Source: Catenovulum maritimum | GTDB taxonomy: Bacteria; Pseudomonadota; Gammaproteobacteria; Enterobacterales; Alteromonadaceae | Assembly (NCBI RefSeq): GCF_001050375.1 | Contig: NZ_KQ130483.1 | Span: forward strand, 160,458-224,457 | Reading direction: 5' to 3' | Length of the DNA stretch: 64,000 nucleotides | Shown: positions 48,955 through 57,367 of the stretch, in pieces | Layout: the number at the start of each line of letters is the position of its first letter | Position numbering within the stretch: the stretch's first letter is position 1 | Program-made: the position numbers and the translations under genes | The notes under the pieces: model-generated | Told to the model about the DNA's origin: nothing | The model's input: only the letters and a program-made list of their open reading frames with translations | Database searches by the model: none

Positions 48955-50011
48955 TGCATCCCCTTACCTGTGCTTTCGGCACTCTGCCATGAATAACAAA
49001 ATATTTTCCTTTTCTTCCGCATGCACAATCGTCTTCACCTATAATTTGGCCAAGATCCTCGGTTAAAATACAATGTCCTGGATAACTAGAAGCCAAAACT
49101 GAGTTTACTTGCACTAAACCTTGCACACCGAATGGCACTGGCGATAAATCGTTAATATCTCGAATTAACACATCAGACCAAACTGGCGCATGTAAATAAC
49201 CTTGTTCGCATTGCATATAAATAGTGCCTGTTTGTTCTACCATACCATAATAGTCGTGAACTTTAACCTCACCTAATTGCGTTTGGATCCCAGCTTTAAA
49301 TGCAGAGTCAGTAATTGCATTTTGCTGCATTTTTTTCCAACCACCACCGTGTATCAGTACCGCATTCTTTATATCAAATTTAAGATCTCTGGCTTGTAAG
49401 GCTTGAATGAACTGCTGCCAAACAATAAAAGTAAAACCGAAAATTAAAATATTATCATTTTTATATTTATCAAAGAATTCAGTGACAGCAGGTTTATCAA
49501 GCTGCATATTTTCATCTAATGCATAGCAATGGTTTCGACCAAAAAATGATAAGCCTTGCAAGCCTGCTGCTCTGGCTGTCATACCACCCGCTTGAGATAA
49601 AGTCGCCTTGCTATCAACCAATAACATAGGTCTTCTTTGCTTGCCTAACCAATGTTGCAAGGTTTTCACTAATATCTTACTTTGTAATTTTGCTGATTCA
49701 GAGTCTAAGTAAATTTTAGATTGCGCACCACCTGTACCAGAGGATCGCATCACACGAAAAACATCGTCCTGAGCTATGCTAGTTAAATCGTAATCTTTAA
49801 ATAATCGAGCAAATACAGGTGGAATAGTTACTAACGAGTCAGGCGATTGACTCGCATTTGCTCGAATCAAATTTAGATACAGTGGATTTAACTCACAATG
49901 ATGCATAGTCAAAGATAGCAGTTGTTGCTCAAGCCAAGCTTGCTTCTCTATTTTATCAAGCTGATAAATTGGCATGTCAATCAATTCACTCTGCTCTTTA
50001 TCTCTGTGCAT
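48938..50011 (-). CDS. luxE-like: LuxE-like acyl-protein synthetase
   Basis: A roughly 357-residue adenylate-forming enzyme of the LuxE family, which activates a carboxylic acid with ATP and passes the acyl group to its own Cys and then to LuxC. RVMRSSGTGGAQSKIYLD is the ATP-loop, VLIHGGGWKKMQ and KVHDYYGMVEQTGTIYMQC the core motifs, and GRVPKAQVRGCSDTF at the end holds a candidate acceptor Cys. Start is uncertain: TTG 50017, ATG 50011 and ATG 49975 are all in frame. Overlaps the AMP-ligase gene upstream. Confidence 0.85.
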   Translation of the reverse strand: MHRDKEQSELIDMPIYQLDKIEKQAWLEQQLLSLTMHHCELNPLYLNLIRANASQSPDSLVTIPPVFARLFKDYDLTSIAQDDVFRVMRSSGTGGAQSKIYLDSESAKLQSKILVKTLQHWLGKQRRPMLLVDSKATLSQAGGMTARAAGLQGLSFFGRNHCYALDENMQLDKPAVTEFFDKYKNDNILIFGFTFIVWQQFIQALQARDLKFDIKNAVLIHGGGWKKMQQNAITDSAFKAGIQTQLGEVKVHDYYGMVEQTGTIYMQCEQGYLHAPVWSDVLIRDINDLSPVPFGVQGLVQVNSVLASSYPGHCILTEDLGQIIGEDDCACGRKGKYFVIHGRVPKAQVRGCSDTFS

Positions 50012-51557
50012 TCTCAACTTTTTCCATTAGTAATTGAGTCAGCTTGACATAATCTATTTTATTATTTGCTGTCATAGGTATCGCTTTAATGCCATAAACC
50101 TGTATAAATTTAGGGTGACAAGATAAATAGTTAGATAACTGACTAATTAAAAATTCATCTGACACGAGTATGTCTTGGCTTTCATTATTTGTTACATGGC
50201 AAATTTGTAACTTATCGTCTTGACCAACTAACACCATCTCTATCAATTGACTTGATTCGGATTGTATTAAATTTTGTAAGTAAACTTGGGCTTCATCTAA
50301 ATTAACCCTTTTTCCGCTTAGTTTAATAAAGCGCTTTAAACGACCCGTTATTTTATAATTACCGAGTTCGTCAACAAGCGCGATATCACCCGTATGCAGC
50401 CAATCGCTCATGTCAATATGTTTTAAATCATCCGGCGATTCAGCAATCCCGAGCCCGACATTCGCACCGCGATAGCATAACTCGCCTTCAATATTAGTTT
50501 TATCGACCGTATTACCAGCTTCATTAATAATTTTAAACTCGCCATTTGGAATCGCTTTCCCGATATAGCCAATTTTATCTGTGGACTTGGTAAGCTCCAG
50601 ATAAGCCATGCGAGCAGTTGCTTCAGTTTGGCCATACATAATAAAAAGCTGTTTTTGCTGAACTAAACAATAATCTAATACATTTTGACTAAGCGCTGAG
50701 GGCATAGCACCACCAGCCTGGGCATAATAATTAATACTCGCAAGCGGCAGTCGATGAAAGCCTAGCTGTGACATTAATTGAAAGGTATAAGGCACGCCAT
50801 AAAAGCCAGTTGGCAGATGCTCTTTTACTAACGCCCAAAATGGCTTTTGCATTATATTCGTATCGGTTAATACGATTGACGCGCCTTGGGCAAGGTGAGT
50901 ATTAATCACAGATAAACCAAAGCTATAAAATAATGGCAAGCTAGTAACCACACTAGACTGAGGATCTATTGGTAAATATTGGCAGATAGCTTGGCTATTA
51001 TGTAGCAAGTTAGCTCGGCTAATTTTAACCAATTTAGGACTACCTGTTGAGCCGCTTGTGGTTAATAGCAAACAGATATCTGGATGAATTTGAGTTTTAC
51101 GGCTGGAGCAACCCTTCGAGCTTATTTGCCAAGTTTCCGATTCAAATTTAGCAATTAATTCAGGTTGATATATGTGCTTTAAATGATCTTTTTTATCATG
51201 GCTAAGCTGTGCATCGACTAACATAACGCATTGGTTTAACTGAATTGCAGCTAAATAGCAGACTAATACTTGGAGCCGATTCGATGCTTCTAGAAATATC
51301 AGAGATTTTTTTTGACTATTCGCTTGCTGGGCTGAATTTTCAGCGTTAACGCCTGTATTTAAAGCTTGTAACAAGCTTTGCTTTTGTAGCTGGATTAACT
51401 CAACTAGCTCGCTATAACTAAATTGCGTTTGACTTGCGGCGTCATAAATCAGCCCCGTTTTAGTCGATAAGAATTCAGAGTCAAAAAAATCGCTACAACT
51501 AAGCTGGCTTATTTGTTCTGTCTTAATTTGCCCTGAATCAATTCGATTTGTGTTCAT
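49998..51557 (-). CDS. AMP-dependent acyl-CoA/acyl-ACP ligase
   Basis: A 519-residue ANL-superfamily enzyme. The P-loop-like motif is CLLLTTSGSTGSPKLVK, then YAQAGGAMPSAL, FIMYGQTEATARMAYL (A5 motif), WLHTGDIALVDELGNYKITGR split around the catalytic Asp, and the hinge to the C-terminal domain ending in MTANNKIDYVKL with the catalytic Lys. It probably loads an organic acid onto the ACP encoded two genes upstream. ATG at 51557 is chosen; a TTG at 51587 inside the SDR gene is possible. Confidence 0.85.
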   Translation of the reverse strand: MNTNRIDSGQIKTEQISQLSCSDFFDSEFLSTKTGLIYDAASQTQFSYSELVELIQLQKQSLLQALNTGVNAENSAQQANSQKKSLIFLEASNRLQVLVCYLAAIQLNQCVMLVDAQLSHDKKDHLKHIYQPELIAKFESETWQISSKGCSSRKTQIHPDICLLLTTSGSTGSPKLVKISRANLLHNSQAICQYLPIDPQSSVVTSLPLFYSFGLSVINTHLAQGASIVLTDTNIMQKPFWALVKEHLPTGFYGVPYTFQLMSQLGFHRLPLASINYYAQAGGAMPSALSQNVLDYCLVQQKQLFIMYGQTEATARMAYLELTKSTDKIGYIGKAIPNGEFKIINEAGNTVDKTNIEGELCYRGANVGLGIAESPDDLKHIDMSDWLHTGDIALVDELGNYKITGRLKRFIKLSGKRVNLDEAQVYLQNLIQSESSQLIEMVLVGQDDKLQICHVTNNESQDILVSDEFLISQLSNYLSCHPKFIQVYGIKAIPMTANNKIDYVKLTQLLMEKVENAQR

Positions 51558-51576
51558 TCGCTCCGAATTAGAAAAT

Positions 51577-52329
51577 TTAGCAGCCAAGGTTTAACCCACC
51601 ATCGACAGCTAAATCTTGCGCCGTAATAAAACTGGCTTTATCCGATAATAAAAAGCTAATCGCAGCTGCGACATCTTCTGCTTTACCTGTTCTTTGCATA
51701 CAGGTTTGCTGGCAGATTTGTTGTTTCTGCTCAGCGTTATAATGCTCGGTCAGTCCAGTTTCAATAAAGCCTGGTGAAACTGAATTCACTCTAATATTAA
51801 GTTTACCTAGCTCTTTGGCTAAACTTTTAGTTAAGCCAAATAAACCAGATTTAGCAGCGGCATAAACACTCTGCCCAGCGCTACCTTGATGGGCAACAAT
51901 AGATGAAATAAATACAATACTACCAAGTTTATTCCGGCTCATTAGTCGACTTGCATATTGAGCTAAAACAATAGCTGAAGATAAATGTATAGATAGTTGC
52001 TGCTGAATTTGTTCTGGTTTAAGCATGAGTAACGGCGTTTCAAGCATATCCCCCGCACAATGAACTAAGCCGAATAAATTCACCTTTAATTTATTGATAT
52101 CCGTAATAATAGTTTTGACGTTATCTGGATGATTGATATCTAAATGTGAGCATTCAAGCAAAACTGGATATTCAGCTTTAATTTCGCGACATAGTTCAGC
52201 CAACTTAGCTTGATTTCGACTCTGTAAAAATAGCGAATAGCCTTGGGCCGCTAAGCATTTAGCTGTGCTAGAAGCAATACCGCCAGTCGCACCTGTAATT
52301 AATACCATACCTAAATTTGATGAATTCAT
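51577..52329 (-). CDS. FabG-like 3-ketoacyl reductase (SDR)
   Basis: A 250-residue SDR. MVLITGATGGIASSTAKCL binds NADP; LVHCAGDMLETPLL stands in for the usual NNAG; Ser is in IVFISSIVAHQGSAG; Tyr and Lys are in QSVYAAAKSGLFGLTK; LNIRVNSVSPGFIETGL and the final AQDLAVDGGLNLG are standard. It lies between an ACP gene and an acyl ligase, so reduction of a ketoacyl-ACP is likely. ATG at 52329 with GAGAG ahead is preferred over an upstream TTG. Confidence 0.85.
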   Translation of the reverse strand: MNSSNLGMVLITGATGGIASSTAKCLAAQGYSLFLQSRNQAKLAELCREIKAEYPVLLECSHLDINHPDNVKTIITDINKLKVNLFGLVHCAGDMLETPLLMLKPEQIQQQLSIHLSSAIVLAQYASRLMSRNKLGSIVFISSIVAHQGSAGQSVYAAAKSGLFGLTKSLAKELGKLNIRVNSVSPGFIETGLTEHYNAEQKQQICQQTCMQRTGKAEDVAAAISFLLSDKASFITAQDLAVDGGLNLGC

Positions 52330-52456
52330 TGGATTGTCTCTCACAGATGAAAATCTAGATGTAACCTTTACGACCAATTAAGTCTGCGGCTCCCCCCCAA
52401 ACAAACATATTTAATGGGTATCGCATATAGAACTTAGCTGCTAAATAGCTTAACAG

Positions 52457-52696
52457 TTAAAACTCAATATCGTATTTGCTTAAAATTTCTTTAGCTTTAG
52501 CAAACGAGCTCATATCAATAATGTCATCTGTGTCTAACATTAAATCAAACTGACTCTCTAACTCGGCTATTAGCACCATGTGCGCGGTAGAATCCCATTT
52601 AGCGTGCTGGCTATAAGCCAAATCATCTTTCACTTCAGTTTGCTCTACGCCAAGTGCGGTAACAAATGCTGCTGATATTTTGTTTAAATTGCTCAA
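52457..52696 (-). CDS. Acyl carrier protein
   Basis: A 79-residue acidic four-helix protein. The phosphopantetheine Ser is in AKWDSTAHMVLIAELE, at about residue 36, and the acidic helix FDLMLDTDDIIDM follows as in other ACPs. It differs from housekeeping AcpP (which has DSLDTVE), so it is a dedicated carrier. One base after pseH and 127 bases before the SDR, it likely carries the acyl group used to modify the nonulosonate or another part of the glycan. Confidence 0.88.
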   Translation of the reverse strand: MSNLNKISAAFVTALGVEQTEVKDDLAYSQHAKWDSTAHMVLIAELESQFDLMLDTDDIIDMSSFAKAKEILSKYDIEF

Positions 52697-52697
52697 T

Positions 52698-53249
52698 TTA
52701 ACCTCTACTTAACCAATTTTTAATTTGAGTTGTCGCTTTATTATAATTATCGGCGGTTAACTCAATTGCATTAAATTCATCATTATCATCTTCGCCAATT
52801 AAATAACCTAATTGCTGATTATATTTAAGCGCAGCCAGATTTGTTTTTCTTACCTTACTAGCCAAACGGTCGATTTTAAGATGCGTAAAAGCATAGTCGT
52901 TGATTACTAATGACGGCGCAAATGCAATAAAATTATTCTGGTATTTATCATTACCTATATACAAACCTACCTCAGCTTGCTTCGCCGTTAATAAGCTATT
53001 TGTATCTAGAGCTCGAATATTAATCACACCTATTGGTTGTGATTTATAATCAATCATAAAATGCTGTTGGTCTTGTTTCTGACCCAATGAATAAAACCAA
53101 GCTTGTTGTTGCTCCCGACTAATTAGATCCTGATTTACCATTTGCTTACGCACAAAATCAGTATTTCGCCACAGTCGAACCTGCTCTATATCTGGTTCAG
53201 CCAGCTGTGCTAAATTCACTGCATAAGCTGATAATTTGGGTTTTAACAT
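52698..53249 (-). CDS. pseH: GNAT acetyltransferase, probable PseH
   Basis: A 183-residue GNAT protein: DIEQVRLWRNTDFVRKQMV at the N-terminus (the RNxxxVR pattern of PseH), AWFYSLGQKQDQQHFMIDY, PIGVINIRALD and VGLYIGNDKYQNNFIAF around the acyl-CoA site, and LASKVRKTNLAALKYNQQLG. It should N-acylate UDP-4-amino-4,6-dideoxy-L-AltNAc, step 3 of the pseudaminic acid pathway. It is followed directly by an ACP gene, so acyl-ACP rather than acetyl-CoA might be the donor (inference). Confidence 0.85.
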   Translation of the reverse strand: MLKPKLSAYAVNLAQLAEPDIEQVRLWRNTDFVRKQMVNQDLISREQQQAWFYSLGQKQDQQHFMIDYKSQPIGVINIRALDTNSLLTAKQAEVGLYIGNDKYQNNFIAFAPSLVINDYAFTHLKIDRLASKVRKTNLAALKYNQQLGYLIGEDDNDEFNAIELTADNYNKATTQIKNWLSRG

Positions 53250-53253
53250 AGCT

Positions 53254-54417
53254 TTAATGATTCTTTCTTAATATGGCCAGTGCGCAGTTATAAGCACCAT
53301 CGACCACTTTATTTGGGGTATTCTGATACATATTATCAAGAACATCAGGATTCAGCACTGAGAGTAAACTAGATTCTAACTCTGCCGAATTAAATGCCTC
53401 GCGACAATCTAGAACTTTACACCAAGCCTTGTTTTCAGCATTTCTGCTATTAAACCATTGATTATCATAACTAATCAATAATATTGACGGTGTTCGACAA
53501 GCATAAAGTTCAAATTGGCTTGTACCTGCTGCAGAAATAGCCAGTTTCACTCGCTTAAAAAAATCTTTTATATTTTCAGGGTTATATACCAATTTAAAAT
53601 TAGCCGGCATAGATTTAAGCAAATCAATCACTTCCTCTTTGGCTTTAAAGGCAACACCAACTACGACATAAACAGGCATAGTTAAATAGGTTAACTTTTT
53701 AAGTACTTGTAAAACCTGCTTAGTATAATTTTTAGGGTCTGCGCCCCCTAGCGTCACTAAAATCCCATTTCTTTCAGCAAATAGAAGGCTAGTATCTGTA
53801 ATAAAGCTTTGTCGTAAAAGTCTATAATTATCGCCACATAAAATATTTTCAGGCTGTGCTAAAAAGCTAATACTTGAGCTTTTCTTTAATTCAATATACT
53901 GAGTTTTAACTTCACTGGTCGAAGATGGGTTGACAATCCAATCACTAAAATGACAACAATGGTCTAAATTATCATCAATCGAAATAACTTGAGGCAATTG
54001 AGTTAACAAAGGCAATTCGGAGCTATAAGAGCAATCTGTAACAGCTGATGTTTGAAAATCTAAATTAGGTATCGCTTTGTAGACTTGCTCTCTATAATCG
54101 AGATCAAAGTGATAGCCATCCAGCACGATAAAATGTGCTTGGTATTTTTTGACCAGGTGAAGTAATTGAGATATTTCATCATTAACACAACTACTTGGCT
54201 CTTGACTAGCTAAACTTTCTTGTTTTAGCACTTGATATGCAAACTCAAATTGAGGCAAAGCTTTAATAAAATGTTCAGTTTGTGGCGAAACAACAAAGAT
54301 ACAATGTAGCCCTGCTTTAATAAAACCTTGAGCTAGTGCAATACAGCGCATAATGTGCCCTGCGCCAATTTCACCACCCGCATCAACTCGAACTAAAACA
54401 TTGTTATTATCATTCAT
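53254..54417 (-). CDS. pseG: UDP-2,4-diacetamido-2,4,6-trideoxy-L-altropyranose hydrolase
   Basis: A 387-residue GT-B-fold hydrolase that removes UDP in step 4 of pseudaminic acid synthesis. VRVDAGGEIGAGHIMRCIAL is the diagnostic N-terminus with the catalytic His. FIVLDGYHFDLDYRE, VISIDDNLDHCCHFSDWIVN, GILVTLGGADPKNYTKQVL and AISAAGTSQFELYACRTPS follow. Slightly longer than Campylobacter PseG. It ends 4 bases before pseH. Confidence 0.92.
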   Translation of the reverse strand: MNDNNNVLVRVDAGGEIGAGHIMRCIALAQGFIKAGLHCIFVVSPQTEHFIKALPQFEFAYQVLKQESLASQEPSSCVNDEISQLLHLVKKYQAHFIVLDGYHFDLDYREQVYKAIPNLDFQTSAVTDCSYSSELPLLTQLPQVISIDDNLDHCCHFSDWIVNPSSTSEVKTQYIELKKSSSISFLAQPENILCGDNYRLLRQSFITDTSLLFAERNGILVTLGGADPKNYTKQVLQVLKKLTYLTMPVYVVVGVAFKAKEEVIDLLKSMPANFKLVYNPENIKDFFKRVKLAISAAGTSQFELYACRTPSILLISYDNQWFNSRNAENKAWCKVLDCREAFNSAELESSLLSVLNPDVLDNMYQNTPNKVVDGAYNCALAILRKNH

Positions 54418-54510
54418 TTATAAACTGTCTTATCGATGAATAGAAGTGTGCAAAGGGTAGAAAAATCACATTTATAGCTTAGTCTCTTTATACGCATTTA
54501 CACTGAGTTT

Positions 54511-55572
54511 TTAACATTCAACGAGTAAATCCCATTGTATTGGCGTGCCTGCTTTAATGAAATTATCTGCGCGCATTTGCTTTACTTTAGTCCAATGCTT
54601 AGGCGCTAAGCCAAGTGCTGGCCGAACAATTTTTATATTAGTTTCATCTAACAGTTCACCCGCTTTTATATCTTGGTATGCGAAAATAGAGCGGCGGTAA
54701 TATTTGGATTTTGCTTCTGCTGCGCTACCACCATAAACAACTTTCCCCATAGCTTGAAAAGCATCATTTGCAGATTCGCATAATAGTTTAAATTCTACTG
54801 GTTCAAGCGAAAATTCAGCGTCAACGCCGCCTGCATTTCGATCCAACACAAAATGTTTTTCAATCACGCATGCGCCTAAAGCGACTGAAGCGGTTGCAAC
54901 GCCGACACCTCGAGTGTGATCAGATAAACCGACTAAGCAACCAAATTGCTCTTTTATATCAGCAAGTGTATTTAAGTTCGTGTTACTCGGCTGTGCAGGA
55001 TAAGTACTGGTGCATTTGAGCAAGATAATTTGGTCATTTCCTTGCGACTTAGCAGCGGCTATCGCCTCTGCTATCTCAGCTTCGGTAGCCATGCCCGTAG
55101 ACATAATTAAAGGTTTACCTGTTGCAGCCGCTTTTTCAATAAGTGGTATATCAGTTAATTCAAAGGAAGCGATTTTATAACAAGGCACATTTAAACTTTC
55201 TAAAAAGTCGACCGCAGGCTCATCAAATGGGGAACTAAAGGCAATTAAACCAAGTTCATTGGAATAATCAAACAGCACTTTATGCCAGCTATATGGCGTT
55301 GATGCTTTTTGATAAAGTTTATGCAAGTGCTCACCATACCAAAGCGAATCTTTTTCATTAATTCTAAAATTATCAGAATCAATATCCAGCGTCATAGAAT
55401 CAGCAGTATAAGTTTGTAGCTTAATTGCATCCACACCTGCTTCAGCGGCTGCTTTGACCATTTGTTTGGCAAGGTCTAAATCTTGATTATGATTACCTGA
55501 TAACTCAGCTATAATAAATGGCTTAGAACCTGATCCAATCGAATAATTTGCAATGTTTATGTTTGTTTTCAT
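54511..55572 (-). CDS. pseI: Pseudaminic acid synthase
   Basis: A 353-residue NeuB-family synthase that condenses PEP with 6-deoxy-AltdiNAc. PFIIAELSGNHNQDLDLAK, AVDAIKLQT-like text (GVDAIKLQTYTADSMT), GLIAFSSPFDEPAVDFLE and GLSDHTRGVGVATASVALGA are typical. The C-terminal antifreeze-like domain runs from about 290 (YRRSIFAYQDIKAGELL). TMTLDIDS supports PseI over NeuB. Separate from its neighbours by gaps of 93 and 105 bases, so it may have its own promoter. Confidence 0.93.
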   Translation of the reverse strand: MKTNINIANYSIGSGSKPFIIAELSGNHNQDLDLAKQMVKAAAEAGVDAIKLQTYTADSMTLDIDSDNFRINEKDSLWYGEHLHKLYQKASTPYSWHKVLFDYSNELGLIAFSSPFDEPAVDFLESLNVPCYKIASFELTDIPLIEKAAATGKPLIMSTGMATEAEIAEAIAAAKSQGNDQIILLKCTSTYPAQPSNTNLNTLADIKEQFGCLVGLSDHTRGVGVATASVALGACVIEKHFVLDRNAGGVDAEFSLEPVEFKLLCESANDAFQAMGKVVYGGSAAEAKSKYYRRSIFAYQDIKAGELLDETNIKIVRPALGLAPKHWTKVKQMRADNFIKAGTPIQWDLLVEC

Positions 55573-55623
55573 ATTTTATTTAAACAGAATTATGACGCTG
55601 AAAATATTAGCGTTTAATTAAAG

Positions 55624-55671
55624 CCAGCACTGTATTTAACCGGTTAATAAAGCGCTGGTAAATGGGGTCAA
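55624..55671 (-). promoter_or_regulatory. Candidate promoter with overlapping palindrome upstream of pseI
   Basis: On the minus strand TTGACC (55671-55666), a 16-base spacer and TATTAA (55649-55644) form a plausible promoter. The -10 lies inside a 35-base imperfect palindrome (55624-55658, CCAGCAC to GCGCTGG, centred on AACCGGTT). It may be an operator, or a transcript hairpin. Confidence 0.3.
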
Positions 55672-55677
55672 CTTAGG

Positions 55678-56652
55678 TTAGCTGAAAATTGCCTCTATCT
55701 TATCTATGATTTGTTCCGAACTCGGTAAATTCTCACCTAAAATAGGTAATATATGCTCTGGACATGTTAAATTAACAGAACCTGAATCTGTCAATAACAC
55801 AGCTGGGCAGTTAACAGATTTAGCTAACCAATAAAGCTCAGACGGAAAAGAAATCATTAAATCAGTCGCCTTTAACATAGCCAATAACATTTTGATTGGT
55901 GTATTACTTAATGACTCTTGCCAAACAAAGTAGCCTTTTTGCTGCAAATTATTTTTAAGTTCGGCTAGCTCCGGGTAAGCAGATAAACCTTCATTAGCAA
56001 GCAAGATAACTTTTTGTTTCTCAGCCCTTTTTTGTAATAATTCGTCCGCTGGAACATCGATTGCCATATCAAACTCTAGGTTATCTAACTGGCAACATTG
56101 AGATAAATAATATTCAGGATAACCATTTTCCGGCACATAACGAGATTGCCACCACCTGGTATACCATTTTTCCATACCGCTAAAGGTACTTTCCATATAA
56201 CGACTTGGCTCTTGAACATACTCAGGTTGTAAGGTTTGTGCTTGGAAAGACTCAATCAAACCTTGAACCGATAAGTTCATGCTATTGCCCATGAAACGTT
56301 CACCAGCATCTTTTAAGAATCGGCTTAAGAAGCAAGGCATAAAGCTAGTATCTAAGTTGATAATTTGATCGTATGCTTCACCAATTATTTCTTCAGCTAA
56401 ACCTAAAAATGCTTCCATCGCTGGTAATAATTCCGCAGGCCAAGCGTTTTTCGCCAAATGTTTTACTTTCACGCAAGGCTCTGCGAGTTCAATAATGTCT
56501 TTCCCTTCAGCAAAAGTTAAAAAATGTATTTCAGAATTAGGATACATTTTTTGATAATGACGTATTGCTGGTAAGCCAATTGAAGCAACATCAGCCAAAC
56601 CTAAAAAGCGAATAATCAGTATTTTAATTTGTGTAGTTTGACTCGATTCCAT
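55678..56652 (-). CDS. Glycosyltransferase family 9 (heptosyltransferase-like)
   Basis: A 324-residue GT-B-like protein. IKILIIRFLGLADVASIGLPAIRHY starts the N-domain as in heptosyltransferases (LRxLGDxxxxxPxI pattern), SEIHFLTFAEGKDIIELA follows, and YDQIINLDTSFMPCFLSRFL matches the next conserved strand. The second domain has VILLANEGLSAYPELAEL and MISFPSELYWLAKSVNCPAV, the donor-site helix. It lies between pseF and pseI, so a role in passing pseudaminic acid or the next sugar is attractive but unproven. Confidence 0.72.
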   Translation of the reverse strand: MESSQTTQIKILIIRFLGLADVASIGLPAIRHYQKMYPNSEIHFLTFAEGKDIIELAEPCVKVKHLAKNAWPAELLPAMEAFLGLAEEIIGEAYDQIINLDTSFMPCFLSRFLKDAGERFMGNSMNLSVQGLIESFQAQTLQPEYVQEPSRYMESTFSGMEKWYTRWWQSRYVPENGYPEYYLSQCCQLDNLEFDMAIDVPADELLQKRAEKQKVILLANEGLSAYPELAELKNNLQQKGYFVWQESLSNTPIKMLLAMLKATDLMISFPSELYWLAKSVNCPAVLLTDSGSVNLTCPEHILPILGENLPSSEQIIDKIEAIFS

Positions 56653-56671
56653 CTTAAAACCTTTATCTTTT

Positions 56672-57367
56672 TTAATTTATTCTTTTTTCTAGTAATTGAT
56701 ATAGTAGCTCTGCATTTTGCCAGTCTTCTAGAGTATCTATGTCTTGCACTAAATACCTAGGTAAAACCACTGGAATACTGTGCTCTGAGAATGTTTTTTT
56801 ACCTGTTAAAAATGCGTTTGCACGACCCCAATAAAATTGCCCAGCATCATGATAGGCTTCTTCTAAATCTTGTGAACGCTTGCCAATATGCTCGGGAAAC
56901 ATAGGTACAACACCTGAGTTTTGCATTTTTAACGAACGCTGAATAGGAAATGGGAAGCTAGTAACAGAAAATGCAAACACTTTATCTGGCGCTTGGTTTA
57001 ACGCTTGAAAAGCTTGGCTGAGATATTTTGCCTGTAACAAAGGCGCTGTTGCATAAATACAACAGCAGTAATCAATTTTATCACCTTGCTCCAGTAAATA
57101 ATTTAACGCATGCTTAATAACAGGTGTAGTGCCTGTATAATCATCAGCTAAATCATTTGGCCTAATAAAAGGAGTTTGTGCTCCATATTGATTAGCCACT
57201 TTGGCAATTTCAGCATCATCAGTCGATACAATTATTTTATCAAACAAACCCGTCGCTTGAGCGGCTTTAATGCTGTGAGCAATTAACGGCAGGCCAGCAA
57301 ATAATTTTATATTTTTTTTGGGGATTCTTTTACTACCTCCCCTAGCTGGGATAATAGCGACGTTCAA
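56672..57367 (-). CDS. pseF: Pseudaminic acid cytidylyltransferase
   Basis: A 231-residue CMP-sugar synthetase. NVAIIPARGGSKRIPKKNIK is the CTP loop, GLPLIAHSIKAAQ and IIVSTDDAEIAKVANQYGA follow, and CCIYATAPLLQAKYL and YHDAGQFYWGRANAFL place it in the PseF group. It activates pseudaminic acid as CMP-Pse for the Maf transferase. Four-base overlap with pseC. Confidence 0.93.
   Translation of the reverse strand: MNVAIIPARGGSKRIPKKNIKLFAGLPLIAHSIKAAQATGLFDKIIVSTDDAEIAKVANQYGAQTPFIRPNDLADDYTGTTPVIKHALNYLLEQGDKIDYCCCIYATAPLLQAKYLSQAFQALNQAPDKVFAFSVTSFPFPIQRSLKMQNSGVVPMFPEHIGKRSQDLEEAYHDAGQFYWGRANAFLTGKKTFSEHSIPVVLPRYLVQDIDTLEDWQNAELLYQLLEKRIN

Noticed and set aside
47767..50011. Bioluminescence operon suggested by LuxC- and LuxE-like genes
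   Set aside because: No luciferase alpha/beta, LuxD or lux regulator is nearby; the neighbours are ACP, pse genes and glycosyltransferases.
54418..54510. Sigma-28 promoter ahead of pseG (ATCGATAA on the minus strand)
   Set aside because: There is no TAAA at the required distance and the -10 lacks the GCC part.
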